Shown piece by piece: positions 28,740-37,480 of a stretch of 64,000 nucleotides of DNA. The stretch is from Sphingomonadales bacterium. GTDB lineage: Bacteria; Pseudomonadota; Alphaproteobacteria; Sphingomonadales; Kordiimonadaceae. A program made the translations under genes and the position numbers. The stretch covers positions 62,001 through 126,000 of the forward strand of contig JAALKD010000002.1 of NCBI GenBank assembly GCA_011088215.1, read 5' to 3'. The notes below the pieces were generated by a model. It was not told where the DNA came from. It worked only from the letters and a program-made list of their open reading frames with translations, and did no database searches. The number at the start of each line of letters is the position of its first letter. Position 1 is the first letter of the stretch.

Positions 28740-29240
28740 CTAGCGACCGTTTTCAGCATTCTTGGCATCCGCTTCGGCTTTTTCAGCTCGGTAGCTATCA
28801 AGCGCGCCGGCAACAGCGTCAAGTGCCTTGCAACCATCCGTACATAGCCGTTCAAGCTTTGCGTGGTTAGCTTCGGCTCGTTCGACCAAATCACGCTTTA
28901 AAAAAGCAACCGCTTGCGCCTCGAGCGCTATATGCTCGTTTGGGTCGATTGCCAACGCTTGCCGGTAATATTTTAATCCACGCCCAACGCGGCCCTGCGC
29001 TTCATGGGTTTTACCCAAACCAATCAATGCCTGAAGATTGGCGGGATCAGCGACCAGCGCGCGTTCGAACAAAATTTGCGCTTCTTCTGCCCTATCAGAT
29101 TTTTGCGCCATAACGGCCTGACTAACCAGCGTTTTCGATACATTTCTATATTTATCGTCTGCCGCAACATGCCCCGAAGTCGCCGCAGAAACCGCAACCA
29201 TTCCAGCCAAAGTTGTCATTTTCAAAAACCGAGCCCGCAT
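28740..29240 (-). CDS. Exported tetratricopeptide-repeat protein
   Basis: A 166-residue protein with an N-terminal signal peptide (about residues 1-27, MVAVSAATSGHVAA) and three TPR-like helical pairs: AEEAQILFERALVADPANLQ, ALIGLGKTHEAQGRVG and GLKYYRQALAIDPNEHIALE. Two Cys in RLCTDGCKALDAVAG could form a disulphide in the periplasm. GAGG precedes ATG 29240. TPR proteins of this size are scaffolds. The partner is unknown. Confidence 0.72.
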   Translation of the reverse strand: MRARFLKMTTLAGMVAVSAATSGHVAADDKYRNVSKTLVSQAVMAQKSDRAEEAQILFERALVADPANLQALIGLGKTHEAQGRVGRGLKYYRQALAIDPNEHIALEAQAVAFLKRDLVERAEANHAKLERLCTDGCKALDAVAGALDSYRAEKAEADAKNAENGR

Positions 29241-29294
29241 CGACTAACCTCATTAAATTACGCAAAAACAAGCAATCATTATAGCCAGTAATTC

Positions 29295-29747
29295 TTAATT
29301 GTCTGTATCTTTCCTAAAGGAAAAAATCCGCTGGCGTGCTTGTGGTGATAGATGATTATAACCAACAAGCAGTAGACTGGCGATCAGCAAAACGCTGTAT
29401 TCCATACCGTTGCGGCCCAGTCCGACCACAAACCAGCCTTCCGGCATATGCACCATAAACAGGCCTGTCGCATATATACCTACATAAACCGCACATAAAT
29501 GCGGCGTGTATCGCGATCCAAACGCCATTACAATTGTGCCCACAATTTCCAGCAGCGTTATCCCCCAGGCGATCAGAATACCCGCGGGAAACCCATTTCC
29601 ATCCAGATAGGCACCAAATGGTGCCACACCGCCTGCCAGCAACCGTGCCCACCCGTGCGCGGCAAGTATGCCGCACAAAAGCAACCTGAATAATATCAGG
29701 CCCGAAATGCTGTTGTTTATTTCTGAAACGTCTGAATTGCCTGCCAT
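29295..29747 (-). CDS. DoxX-family membrane protein
   Basis: A 150-residue protein with four hydrophobic helices and the DoxX blocks LFRLLLCGILAAHGWARL, FGAYLDGNGFPAG, LLEIVGTIVMAFG and GMEYSVLLIASLLL. ATG 29747 is used rather than the upstream TTG. Members associate with oxidoreductases or thiol redox proteins in the inner membrane. No partner is evident here. It may be cotranscribed with the TPR gene 54 bases downstream. Confidence 0.85.
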   Translation of the reverse strand: MAGNSDVSEINNSISGLILFRLLLCGILAAHGWARLLAGGVAPFGAYLDGNGFPAGILIAWGITLLEIVGTIVMAFGSRYTPHLCAVYVGIYATGLFMVHMPEGWFVVGLGRNGMEYSVLLIASLLLVGYNHLSPQARQRIFSFRKDTDN

Positions 29748-29790
29748 TGTCAAAGTCTACCAGTTTGCGAGCCTACCCTGACCCAGAAAG

Positions 29791-31116
29791 CTAGGTTTTT
29801 TCCAGAATGGCAACAAAAAAGCCGTCAGTATGGTGCAAGTGCGGGACGAGCTGCAGCATAGCCTGGTTTTTGGCTGCGGTTTCGGCGGGTGCGCTGGGCA
29901 AAATACGGTTCCAGATCGACTTGTAATTTACCAATTTCCAATTCTCAGTACCCTGTGCGGCAAAAAACGCGTCAACAACTGCCTCGTTTTCTGCGTGCAG
30001 CAGCGAGCAGGTCATATAGATTAATCTACCACCAGACGCGACCATTTGCGCGCCTTCCGTTAACAGGCCCAACTGCACAGCTGCATATTCGGCAATTTGC
30101 GGTTCAGACAGGCGCCAACGCTGGTCAGGGTTGCGCCGCCATGTGCCAGTACCCGAACAGGGCGCATCAATAATCACCCGGTCAGCTTTGCTCTTCAGTC
30201 CCGACAAAGTCCGCTCGCGGTTGGCTCCAACTTCTGGCACTGCCTTCACTTGAATGTTGCGGCTGCCCGCCCGCTGTGACCGCGCGGCGAGTGCTGACAA
30301 TCTTTTGGAAGATACATCAAATGCAAAAATCTGACCTTTGTTGTTCATCAGGCCAGACAGCAGCAAGCTTTTACCGCCAGCACCTGCGCACAGGTCAACC
30401 ACAGCCATACCCGGCCGTGCATCAACCAGATAACAAGCCAACTGCGCGGCTTCGTCCTGCACTTCGATTTTCCCCAACGTGTACAGATCAGCACCCGTTA
30501 CCCGGGCTTTGCTATCAGAGCGATATCCAATAGGAGAATATTTAACTTTTTCAATATCTTCTGATATTTCCATCAAGTTTTCAGTTAAGTTCTCATGTGG
30601 CTGTAACGGATTAGCCCGAAGGTCCAGCGGCGCCGTTTGGTTGAGCGCGATCATCGCAGTTTCAAAATCGGCACCGAAGCGCTGCCGCAGAACGGGTTCC
30701 AGAAAATCTGGCACTTCAAGCCTAGCTGAAAAAGGCACCTTGCCACTGGATATCGGGGCAGCAAAACCGGTAACGGCTTGTTGCTCGCTCACCGTCAAGG
30801 CCGCCGGACTGTGCGGGGCTGCATCACCGAATAATTGCAAGTCATCAGGCGCCGTGTCCACCAAATGGCTGATCAACAGGTTACGTCCATACATCGGTAA
30901 CTTAGCTCTGGCCACACGCCAAACATGAAACCCTCGGCGGCGAATAACACTGTAAGCCAGGCCCGAGATTGCCCTGCGGTCTTTTGATCCTATAAAACGC
31001 CGCCTTCGACAATAGTCTGCCACAACCCGGTCGGCAGGGACGGCGAGAGTACAAATACCCTCTTCTACCCCGTCAAGGATTTCAATTACCGCTTGAAGGC
31101 GAGCTGCAGGGCGCAT
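29791..31116 (-). CDS. RsmB/NOP-family rRNA (cytosine-5) methyltransferase
   Basis: A 441-residue SAM-dependent m5C RNA methyltransferase. The N-terminal NusB-like helical domain (about residues 1-150) precedes the Rossmann domain: VVDLCAGAGGKSLLLSG (SAM site), FAFDVSSKRL, VIIDAPCSGTGTWRRN (release Cys) and MTCSLLHAENE (catalytic Cys). Both cysteines are present, so it should be active. It follows guaB by 15 bases on the same strand and is probably its operon partner. rRNA C967 is the classical RsmB target, but other NOP members modify other sites. Confidence 0.9.
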   Translation of the reverse strand: MRPAARLQAVIEILDGVEEGICTLAVPADRVVADYCRRRRFIGSKDRRAISGLAYSVIRRRGFHVWRVARAKLPMYGRNLLISHLVDTAPDDLQLFGDAAPHSPAALTVSEQQAVTGFAAPISSGKVPFSARLEVPDFLEPVLRQRFGADFETAMIALNQTAPLDLRANPLQPHENLTENLMEISEDIEKVKYSPIGYRSDSKARVTGADLYTLGKIEVQDEAAQLACYLVDARPGMAVVDLCAGAGGKSLLLSGLMNNKGQIFAFDVSSKRLSALAARSQRAGSRNIQVKAVPEVGANRERTLSGLKSKADRVIIDAPCSGTGTWRRNPDQRWRLSEPQIAEYAAVQLGLLTEGAQMVASGGRLIYMTCSLLHAENEAVVDAFFAAQGTENWKLVNYKSIWNRILPSAPAETAAKNQAMLQLVPHLHHTDGFFVAILEKT

Positions 31117-31131
31117 TGGTTAGTCCTGACT

Positions 31132-32601
31132 TTATTTAGCAGGGTAATTGGGAGACTCGCGCGTGATGGTAACATCGTGCACATGACTTTCCTGCAGACC
31201 GGAATTAGTGATGCGTACAAATTCCGCTTTTGTGCGCATGTCATCAATAGTCCGGTTACCTGTGTAGCCCATGCTGGCGCGCAGACCGCCCACCAACTGG
31301 TGCAATACATTGAAGGTGCTGCCTTTGTATGGCACTTGTCCTTCAACGCCTTCTGGTACCAGTTTTAGTGCATCTTTAACATCATCCTGGAAATAGCGAT
31401 CGGCCGAGCCACGCGCCATAGCGCCGACAGAGCCCATGCCGCGGTACGCTTTATAAGACCGACCCTGATACAGGAATACTTCGCCGGGTGCCTCTTCGGT
31501 GCCCGCAAGCAACGAACCAACCATACATAGGTTAGCACCTGCTGCGATGGCTTTGGCTACATCACCTGATGTTCTTAAACCACCGTCTGCAATAATGGGA
31601 ATATCCTGCTTATTCGCGGCCTCAGCCACATCATTAACCGCAGTTAGCTGCGGCACGCCCACGCCTGCAACAATACGGGTTGTGCAAATAGACCCTGGGC
31701 CAATACCTACTTTGAGACCGTCAGCGCCTGCACCGATCAACGCCTTGGCGGCCTCCTCGGTGGCGATATTGCCTGCAATCAGATCCACATTGCCGTAAGC
31801 CTTTTTTATACGTTCCACCTGCTCGACAACCCGAGAAGAATGGCCGTGAGCGGTATCGAGCACAATCAAATCGCATTCTGCATCCACTAACGCACCAACT
31901 CGATCAAAGCCCTTGTCACCAACAGTTGTCGCGGCAGCAACCCGCAGACGGCCCTTGCTGTCTTTACAGGCATTGGGGTGTGCGACTGCTTTTTCCATAT
32001 CTTTGACTGTTACCAGCCCAACACAGCGATATTCATCATCGACAACAATTAGTTTTTCAATGCGGTGGGTGTGAAACAGGCGCTTGGCCTCATCGGATGA
32101 CACCCCCTCTTTAACTGTGATGACCTTTTTCGTCATCAGCTCACTGGCAGGTTGATCCATATGTGTGGCAAAGCGCACGTCACGGTGCGTCAAAATTCCA
32201 ACAAGTTTATTGGCGCCAGTGCCGTCGCCGCGCTCAACAACAGGAATGCCTGATATTTTATGGCGCCCCATCAGCTCCATAGCATCGGCTAGTGTTTGAT
32301 CGGGAAACATAGTGACCGGGTTAACAACCATACCGGATTCGTATTTCTTCACCGAACGCACCATAGCCGCCTGTTCTTCATCGGTCATATTGCGGTGCAA
32401 AACCCCTATGCCGCCGGCTTGCGCCATAGCAATAGCCATGGGCGCTTCGGTTACAGTGTCCATTGCAGCGGACAATAGCGGTATGTTCAGGTTAATTGAC
32501 TTTGTAACGCGGGTTGCCACATTCACTTGAGCGGGCATCACATCACTAGCTGCGGGTAAAAGAAGAACGTCATCAAACGTTAGGCCGAGGCGAATATCCA
32601 T
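31132..32601 (-). CDS. guaB: Inosine-5'-monophosphate dehydrogenase
   Basis: A 489-residue enzyme for IMP to XMP, the first committed step of GMP synthesis. A TIM barrel begins [12 protein letters not shown], interrupted by two CBS domains (about residues 95-205; [15 protein letters not shown] and [16 protein letters not shown]). The catalytic Cys loop [15 protein letters not shown] and the flap region [13 protein letters not shown] are intact. Full length. GCAGGACTTATT precedes the ATG, with a compound hairpin directly upstream. Confidence 0.98.
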   Translation of the reverse strand: MDIRLGLTFDDVLLLPAASDVMPAQVNVATRVTKSINLNIPLLSAAMDTVTEAPMAIAMAQAGGIGVLHRNMTDEEQAAMVRSVKKYESGMVVNPVTMFPDQTLADAMELMGRHKISGIPVVERGDGTGANKLVGILTHRDVRFATHMDQPASELMTKKVITVKEGVSSDEAKRLFHTHRIEKLIVVDDEYRCVGLVTVKDMEKAVAHPNACKDSKGRLRVAAATTVGDKGFDRVGALVDAECDLIVLDTAHGHSSRVVEQVERIKKAYGNVDLIAGNIATEEAAKALIGAGADGLKVGIGPGSICTTRIVAGVGVPQLTAVNDVAEAANKQDIPIIADGGLRTSGDVAKAIAAGANLCMVGSLLAGTEEAPGEVFLYQGRSYKAYRGMGSVGAMARGSADRYFQDDVKDALKLVPEGVEGQVPYKGSTFNVLHQLVGGLRASMGYTGNRTIDDMRTKAEFVRITNSGLQESHVHDVTITRESPNYPAK

Positions 32602-32617
32602 AATAAGTCCTGCGTTT

Positions 32618-32653
32618 CTAGGGGCTTCGCACCATATGGTGCTGTGGCCCTAG
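32618..32653 (-). promoter_or_regulatory. Compound hairpin in the guaB leader
   Basis: On the minus strand CTAGGGCC...GGCCCC-like arms (outer pairs CTAGGG/CCCTAG) enclose the perfect 14-base palindrome GCACCATATGGTGC. It ends 16 bases before the guaB start. It could be a terminator for readthrough from rlmE, although the downstream tract is not T-rich, or a leader structure affecting guaB translation. No known purine riboswitch core is visible. Confidence 0.45.
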
Positions 32654-32807
32654 CCTTTCAATCTTATGTGGGAAAGGCGAAATCCACTTGGATCCAGGGT
32701 TTGGATGTTCGCGCTTCAATACCGCGAAGCGGCAGCAAAATGCAACGGGATTCTGCACCTATGGCTTCACATCCGCGCGAGTCTGCAATTCAGACAGCAA
32801 TTTCCGG

Positions 32808-33506
32808 CTATTTTTTACCCTTAAAGCCTTGGGCAAGAACGAACCATTCCTTCGAATCGGCTCTACTGGCTGGCGGCTTGGCGTGCTTTACTGACTTGAA
32901 ATGCTGCTGCATTCTAGTCATCAATGAGGTGTCACTACCGCCCTGCAATACTTTGGCAACAAAAGTACCATCTTCACCCAACACTTTGATTGCGAAATCC
33001 AGCGCCGCATCACACAGCGCCATGGTGCGCATTTGATCAGTTTGTCGATGACCGGTGGCAGAGTTGGCCATATCGGAAACTACCAAATCAACTGGTCCGT
33101 CTAGCGCGGCCATCAGCTTTTCTTCGGCCTCAGCGCCAAGAAAATCCATAACCCACAACTCGGCTCCCTGAATGGGCTCCACTTCTTGTAAGTCAATACC
33201 AATGATCTGAGTACCAGTTGGCAGTTTTTTGGTTAAAATCTGTGTCCAGCCACCCGGTGCGCAGCCCAAGTCAACGACCCTTTTTGCGCCCTTAATGAAA
33301 TCGTAGCGGTCATCCAGCTCCAAAAGCTTGAAGGCTGCACGTGTGCGATAGCCCAAACGGTTGGCCTCCGCCACATAAGGATCATTTAATTGCCGCTGCA
33401 GCCAACGGGTTGACGACGGCTTCCGCCCTCGCGCGGACTTCACCCGCACCTTGGCCCCACGCGCGCGGCTCTTAGTCTGTGACTGCCTGTTCCATCCTTT
33501 TGACAT
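32808..33506 (-). CDS. rlmE: 23S rRNA (uridine-2'-O) methyltransferase RlmE (FtsJ)
   Basis: A 232-residue enzyme methylating U2552 in the 23S A-loop. A basic N-terminus (about 35 residues, rich in Arg/Lys/Ser) precedes the FtsJ fold: YRTRAAFKLLELDDRY, VVDLGCAPGGWTQ (SAM), VDLVVSDMANSATGH, FVAKVLQGG and SKEWFVLAQGF, giving the K-D-K-E catalytic set. ATG 33506 shares bases with the TAA of the Ppx/GppA frame (TAATG). Longer in-frame starts up to 33806 merely cover the ppx 3' end. Confidence 0.93.
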   Translation of the reverse strand: MSKGWNRQSQTKSRARGAKVRVKSARGRKPSSTRWLQRQLNDPYVAEANRLGYRTRAAFKLLELDDRYDFIKGAKRVVDLGCAPGGWTQILTKKLPTGTQIIGIDLQEVEPIQGAELWVMDFLGAEAEEKLMAALDGPVDLVVSDMANSATGHRQTDQMRTMALCDAALDFAIKVLGEDGTFVAKVLQGGSDTSLMTRMQQHFKSVKHAKPPASRADSKEWFVLAQGFKGKK

Positions 33507-34803
33507 TAGACAGCCCGATCCCCGCGATTGTTTTCCAATCGTTCGCTTGTTTGCAGTGCATTTTGATTTGAAGGCTTGATAACATGACGAGGCGGCTCGT
33601 CGATTTGCATCAGGCCCCGCAAAATGCCCTCTCGGATACCACGGTCTGCAACTCGCAAACTGGGCATTGGCCACATGTTTAAAATAGATTCCAAGATGGC
33701 ACAGCCGGCAACGACCAAATCGCACGTTCTTCACCGATGCAAGGCTCTGCAGCGCGTTCCTGCGGCGACATTTCAGCAACCCGACGAGACAACGCGCTGA
33801 CGTCACCTGACCTCATCCAGGCTCCATCCACTTTATCACGAATGTAGTGCGGTAAGCCGAGATGCAAACTGGCAAGCGTAGTAACTGTGCCAGATGTGCC
33901 CAAAAACTGGGTGTCTTGGCCACCAAGTACCGCGCTAAGAGTATGAGCATCTTCAAAAGCCTGCAATTGGCCCGCGATGGTATCAACCATACTTCGGTAT
34001 TGTTGACCCCTATCTTGAATTTGCGATCCGGCATATTCTTCAGTTAAATTCACCACGCCCCAGGGAACAGACATCCAGCCATGAATTTCGTTCACACTGC
34101 CCTTCCGGCATTTAACCCAAATCAATTCCGTGCTGCCGCCGCCGATATCAAACACCAGAACATTTTTCATTTCAGGCGCAATCAGAGATTGGCATCCAAG
34201 AACAGCCAATCGCGCCTCTTCTCCCGCTGAGATAACATCAAGATTAATACCCGTTTCTCGTTTAACGCGGGCTACAAACTCATCAGAGTTATCCGCTATA
34301 CGGCAGGCTTCTGTTGCCACGTGACGCATGCAGTTAACATTGCGACGGGCAAGTTTCTCAGCGCAAACTTTCAAGGCCTCGACTGTTCGGTCCATGGCCT
34401 CATCAGACAAGCGATTGTCCGCCCCGACGCCTTCACCGAGCCGGACAATGCGCGAAAAAGCATCAATCACTCTGAAACCGTTTTTTGACTGTTTTGCTAT
34501 TAAGAGCCGGCAATTATTGGTGCCCAAATCAATGGCGCTATAGACCGCGCCTCGGCGCGGCCTCGCCTTGCCGTTTTCTCTACGTTGTTTTTTTTGCCCC
34601 GAAGTCTGACCAGAACGACCATGTCGAGCCAGCGCCCTTCCACGTTCAGGAATTTGTTCTGCAGTGTCAGCGTACCGTCGACCACGTTTTGGCTTTCGCC
34701 TGTTGCCGGATCTGCTTTTTCCGGGCGTTTCCGCGGCCTCAGCCTCTTCGGACTTGGGGCGCCGACCATCTGCGCTGTTTTCAGCACTGACGTCCAAGGA
34801 CAT
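33506..34803 (-). pseudogene. ppx: Ppx/GppA phosphatase gene with a one-base frameshift
   Basis: Exopolyphosphatase/pppGpp phosphohydrolase of the ASKHA fold: AIDLGTNNCRLLIA (phosphate 1), VATEACRIADN, VISAGEEARLAVLG, VLVFDIGGGSTELIW (phosphate 2) and FLGTSGTVTTLASLH. A basic disordered tail of about 85 residues precedes the fold. Near base 33720 the frame breaks: after CIGEERA it reads IWSLPAVPSWNLF and stops at 33679, while the next frame continues DLVVAGCAILESIL...RVADRGIREGILRG, the expected C-terminus, to TAA at 33506. One missing G (GCG-GATTTG to GCGATTTG) explains it. A 12-base-longer start at 34815 is possible. Real lesion or sequencing error is undecided. Confidence 0.85.
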
Positions 34804-34940
34804 AACAATTCTCATTTACTAATCGCGACTGATATCAATCGCTCACTTACCTCTCCTTTACCACCAAACATGGACATTGCCAATGAAACCACCCATCGCC
34901 TCACGTTTTTATGGCGCAGGATACTATGTTAGGCATATTT

Positions 34941-34955
34941 GTTCTCATTTTGTTC
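34941..34955 (+). promoter_or_regulatory. LexA box 1 of the small membrane protein gene
   Basis: GTTC-TCATTTT-GTTC, perfect consensus. It ends directly against TTGACC (34956-34961), a good -35 element for the rightward gene. A weak -10 (TAGGAA) lies 18 bases on. Confidence 0.75.
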
Positions 34956-34982
34956 TTGACCGTTATATTAAATATCTGGTAG

Positions 34983-34997
34983 GAACAAATAAAGAAC
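34983..34997 (+). promoter_or_regulatory. LexA box 2 of the small membrane protein gene
   Basis: GAAC-AAATAAA-GAAC, the same consensus on the other strand. It overlaps the expected -10/transcription start and ends 14 bases before the GTG start of the small gene. Together the two boxes bracket the promoter, which would give tight repression. Confidence 0.75.
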
Positions 34998-35011
34998 AAA
35001 GGGAAAATACT

Positions 35012-35218
35012 GTGAGTGTAAGTCATTTGATTATCTTGGGAATTTTCATCGCTTTGGGCAGCGCGGGGCTGGCTATGGTGCAATCATCACTTGGGGTGAT
35101 ATGGCGGTCCGTTGCGTGGCGATCATCCAAGCCGGCAGAAAACCACGGTGCAATCAATGGCAAGCTCACCAAGTCTTGCACCATGAGTTTGGGCACTGAT
35201 ACAAATATCATGATCTAG
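35012..35218 (+). CDS. SOS-controlled small single-pass membrane protein, 68 aa
   Basis: GTG 35012 has GGGA at the right distance and lies directly after two perfect LexA boxes. The frame gives one hydrophobic helix (about residues 5-27, HLIILGIFIALGSAGLAMV), then a basic, Ser/Trp-containing juxtamembrane part (IWRSVAWRSSK) and a polar tail with one Cys. Orientation should be N-out, C-in by the positive-inside rule. I recognise no family. Size, single helix and LexA control parallel SOS division inhibitors such as SidA of Caulobacter, but no sequence similarity is claimed. It diverges from the ppx gene and is monocistronic. Not called by most gene finders because of the GTG start and small size. 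Confidence 0.6.
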   Translation: MSVSHLIILGIFIALGSAGLAMVQSSLGVIWRSVAWRSSKPAENHGAINGKLTKSCTMSLGTDTNIMI

Positions 35219-35302
35219 GCACGCATGTAGGCTCTGCAAACGTACGAATGAATAGTTGAAACGGCTATTTTAATGGTGAGACTTTCGCCTGCGAATGCAG
35301 CG

Positions 35303-35353
35303 TAAATAAATAAGGCGCGGTGCACTGCCGTTAAAAGCAAAAGCACCGCGCCT
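35303..35353 (-). terminator. Strong rho-independent terminator
   Basis: Minus strand AGGCGCGGTGC pairs perfectly with GCACCGCGCCT (11 pairs, 19-base loop) and is followed by TTATTTATTTA. It ends either the candidate RNA or readthrough from the SPOR lipoprotein gene. Confidence 0.75.
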
Positions 35354-35480
35354 ATTCCGAGCGAAACCCCCAGGTGAGGCCCGGTATCAGATTTGGATAG
35401 ACGGCTGCAAACTAGTGCGCCAAATGACTGGTATCACCTCCCCAAGCTAACCAGCACAATTCCAATCCAACTGATGGAAT
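35313..35480 (-). ncRNA. Candidate structured small RNA (6S-like architecture)
   Basis: Read on the minus strand, ATTCC (35480-35476) can pair with GGAAT (35358-35354). Inside, AGGTGA (35439-35434) pairs with TCACCT (35377-35372), CAG with CTG, and ATTTGG (35425-35420) with CCAAAT (35396-35391), with asymmetric internal loops. This is a long interrupted rod with a central bubble, followed directly by a terminator. TTGACA at 35512-35507 would place transcription start at the 5' arm of the closing stem. 6S RNA has this general shape, but I see no primary-sequence signature that proves it. An alternative local hairpin (ATTCCA/TGGAAT) exists at the 5' end. Confidence 0.3.
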
Positions 35481-35483
35481 GAC

Positions 35484-35512
35484 ATCGAACTGGATTCGCC
35501 GCGCGCTGTCAA
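35484..35512 (-). promoter_or_regulatory. Candidate promoter of the small RNA
   Basis: Minus strand TTGACA (35512-35507, perfect -35), 17-base spacer, TTCGAT (poor -10). Predicted start about 35478, at the first arm of the RNA rod. Confidence 0.3.
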
Positions 35513-35577
35513 GTTTCCTTCATAAAAACTTAACATTCAGATGTTTGGCAACCTAGGACTGTGACTTTTTTGCTGCG

Positions 35578-35605
35578 AATATACTGTTCTGTCTCGGTTT
35601 TTCAA
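35578..35605 (-). promoter_or_regulatory. Alternative minus-strand promoter
   Basis: TTGAAA (35605-35600), 16-base spacer, TATATT (35583-35578). A better overall sigma-70 match, about 90 bases further upstream of the candidate RNA. Confidence 0.35.
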
Positions 35606-35665
35606 CAAAGGTTGAATGTTGATCGGGGACTCGAGGCAGACAACTGACCCTCACTCATCACACAC

Positions 35666-36478
35666 TCAACCGATGGGTTCGCCCTGATATTCTGAAACGC
35701 GGCAATATTGATCAGCACTGATACGTTTAATACGCGTACATAGGGCATCCGCTTCCTGCTCGCTAATCAACGGACCCGCTACCAACCGCATGAAAGTTCC
35801 TATACCCTCCTGGCTTTGCACATAAAGCAGTGGTGTCAAGCCCTGAAGATCACTGGAATAGGTCTGGGCAAGATTGCTCCAGCCGCTGTTAACCTGATCT
35901 TTGCTGCGGAAGGACGCCAGATGAATCCCAAAAAAAGCTTCTTCGTTTCGTTTCACATTGCTAACCGGGGTTGCGTCTGCCGCGGCCGATTTGTCAACGT
36001 CGGCAGCCGCCTCAGCGCGACCAGTTGGTGCCTTGGCCTTGGCGACAAATGCGGGTTTACTGGTCTCGGCCATCTCAACTGAAAACAATCTATTTTCAAG
36101 CTTCTTCAATTGATCACGAATAACAGATACATCGTTACGAACGCGTCCGACTGATGCCTGAACCTTGGGGTCTTTCTCTACATTGGCGACCTTCTTGTTG
36201 ATACCTGCGAGAACCGCTTCTTGCGCACGCACATGCTGAACAAGTTCCACGTAAAGCCGTTCAAGCGCATTAAACCTATCTCGAAGGGCACGGTGATCTT
36301 CTGAGACAAATCCAACATCCTGTTCCAGCGCCTGCTGCCGTGCCTCAACTAGAACCTCTTCGCCCTGCCACAAATTTTGGCTGGCGCATGCTGGCAAAAC
36401 CAGCAAGCACGCTGTGACTGCGCCTGCACGTATTGTTTTTGCCCTATTGTGCCGTGAATATTTTGATGTCTGTGCCAT
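35666..36478 (-). CDS. SPOR-domain lipoprotein with coiled coil
   Basis: A 270-residue protein with a lipoprotein signal (LLVLPACAS, lipidated Cys near residue 32), a helical coiled-coil region (about 55-135; RDRFNALERLYVELVQHV, VSVIRDQLKKLENRLFS), an Ala-rich linker and a C-terminal SPOR-like domain from FGIHLASFRSKDQVNSGW to QYCRVSEYQG, with the RLVAGPLISEQEADALC segment. SPOR domains bind denuded septal peptidoglycan, so a role in division or cell-envelope constriction is likely. Two Cys in the SPOR domain could form a disulphide. Single gene. Confidence 0.8.
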   Translation of the reverse strand: MAQTSKYSRHNRAKTIRAGAVTACLLVLPACASQNLWQGEEVLVEARQQALEQDVGFVSEDHRALRDRFNALERLYVELVQHVRAQEAVLAGINKKVANVEKDPKVQASVGRVRNDVSVIRDQLKKLENRLFSVEMAETSKPAFVAKAKAPTGRAEAAADVDKSAAADATPVSNVKRNEEAFFGIHLASFRSKDQVNSGWSNLAQTYSSDLQGLTPLLYVQSQEGIGTFMRLVAGPLISEQEADALCTRIKRISADQYCRVSEYQGEPIG

Positions 36479-36694
36479 TTTTGCCGACCTTCCGACTTGG
36501 TATAAACCCTTGTTTTATATGACTTAGAAATCCCAAGGACTTTCACGGTCATCATTTCACGGTTTAATAAGCAAGTTGAATGCCAAACTTTAACGGTTTG
36601 GGGCGACCACGCTTGGGCAAGCGATCAACACATGATTGCGAAAATGGTTAACTTGAACCGAGAGTTTCATTTGATTTTGGATGAGAAACGCGCT

Positions 36695-37444
36695 TCAGGG
36701 GCGCCGTCCACCCTTCGTGGCACTTCTGCGCTTGTAGGCAAAAACCGAAAAAGGCAAACTGGCAATATAGAACACACCGATGCCAACCATCACTGCCCAT
36801 GTTCGCACGAACAGGCCCGCTATTACCATGCCTATAACCAACATAACTGGAACAAATGCAGACCGATAAACCCGAAAAACTTTGAGCGACAATGTAGGAA
36901 TTGTCGATACAATTAGCAAAGCAATTGCCACTGCATAAGCCGCAACAAAAAACGGCAAATCCCGAACGAGGCTTCCAGCGGTTGCCAAATCTATCATCAT
37001 CGGCATCAACAAAAGCCCTGCCCCCATGGGAGCTGGAACACCTGTAAGATAGCCCAGCCGTTTACGAGGCTCTTCTTCATCTTCCATCCGCGCATTAAAG
37101 CGGGCCAAACGCAAGGCCATCGCCGTTGCATAGATAAGGGCTACCGCCCAGCCCAATCGATCAAGGCTCTCTAGTGTCCACAGATATAGTACAACGGCGG
37201 GTGCCACGCCGAAGGAAACCACGTCGGAAAGGCTGTCCAGTTCAGCGCCAAATTTACTGGTACTTTTCAGCAAACGAGCAACAGTACCATCAAGGCCGTC
37301 AAATACACCGGCCAGAGCAATTGACGCGACTGCCAATTCCCATTTGCCTGCCAGTGCAAAGCGAATGGCTGTCACTCCGGCCATGAAGGCGCAGAGCGTC
37401 ACCACGCTGGGTAAGATGATTCTGATCGAAATTGCACGCATCAA
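36695..37444 (-). CDS. pssA: CDP-diacylglycerol-serine O-phosphatidyltransferase
   Basis: A 249-residue inner-membrane enzyme making phosphatidylserine. The CDP-alcohol phosphotransferase signature is complete: DGLDGTVARLLKSTSKFGAE followed by LDSLSDVVSFG, giving D-x2-DG-x2-AR-x8-G-x3-D-x3-D. Seven to eight hydrophobic helices. psd ends 36 bases upstream on the same strand, so psd-pssA form the phosphatidylethanolamine operon. Confidence 0.95.
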   Translation of the reverse strand: MMRAISIRIILPSVVTLCAFMAGVTAIRFALAGKWELAVASIALAGVFDGLDGTVARLLKSTSKFGAELDSLSDVVSFGVAPAVVLYLWTLESLDRLGWAVALIYATAMALRLARFNARMEDEEEPRKRLGYLTGVPAPMGAGLLLMPMMIDLATAGSLVRDLPFFVAAYAVAIALLIVSTIPTLSLKVFRVYRSAFVPVMLVIGMVIAGLFVRTWAVMVGIGVFYIASLPFSVFAYKRRSATKGGRRP

Positions 37445-37480
37445 ATCTAACCTTCTGGGTTTAGCTGCTTAATCGACAGA

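Larger units (their letters stand above)
35219..35665. other. Long intergenic region with candidate RNA gene
   Basis: There is no credible protein frame in these 447 bases. The left part holds a strong minus-strand terminator (35303-35353). The middle, 35354-35480, folds into a rod on the minus strand. 35484-35512 and 35578-35605 hold minus-strand promoter-like pairs. The remainder shows nothing I can identify. Confidence 0.5.

Noticed and set aside
32644-33036. Plus-strand frame opposite the rlmE 3' end
   Set aside because: No ribosome site and no family features. It runs antisense to conserved rlmE codons.
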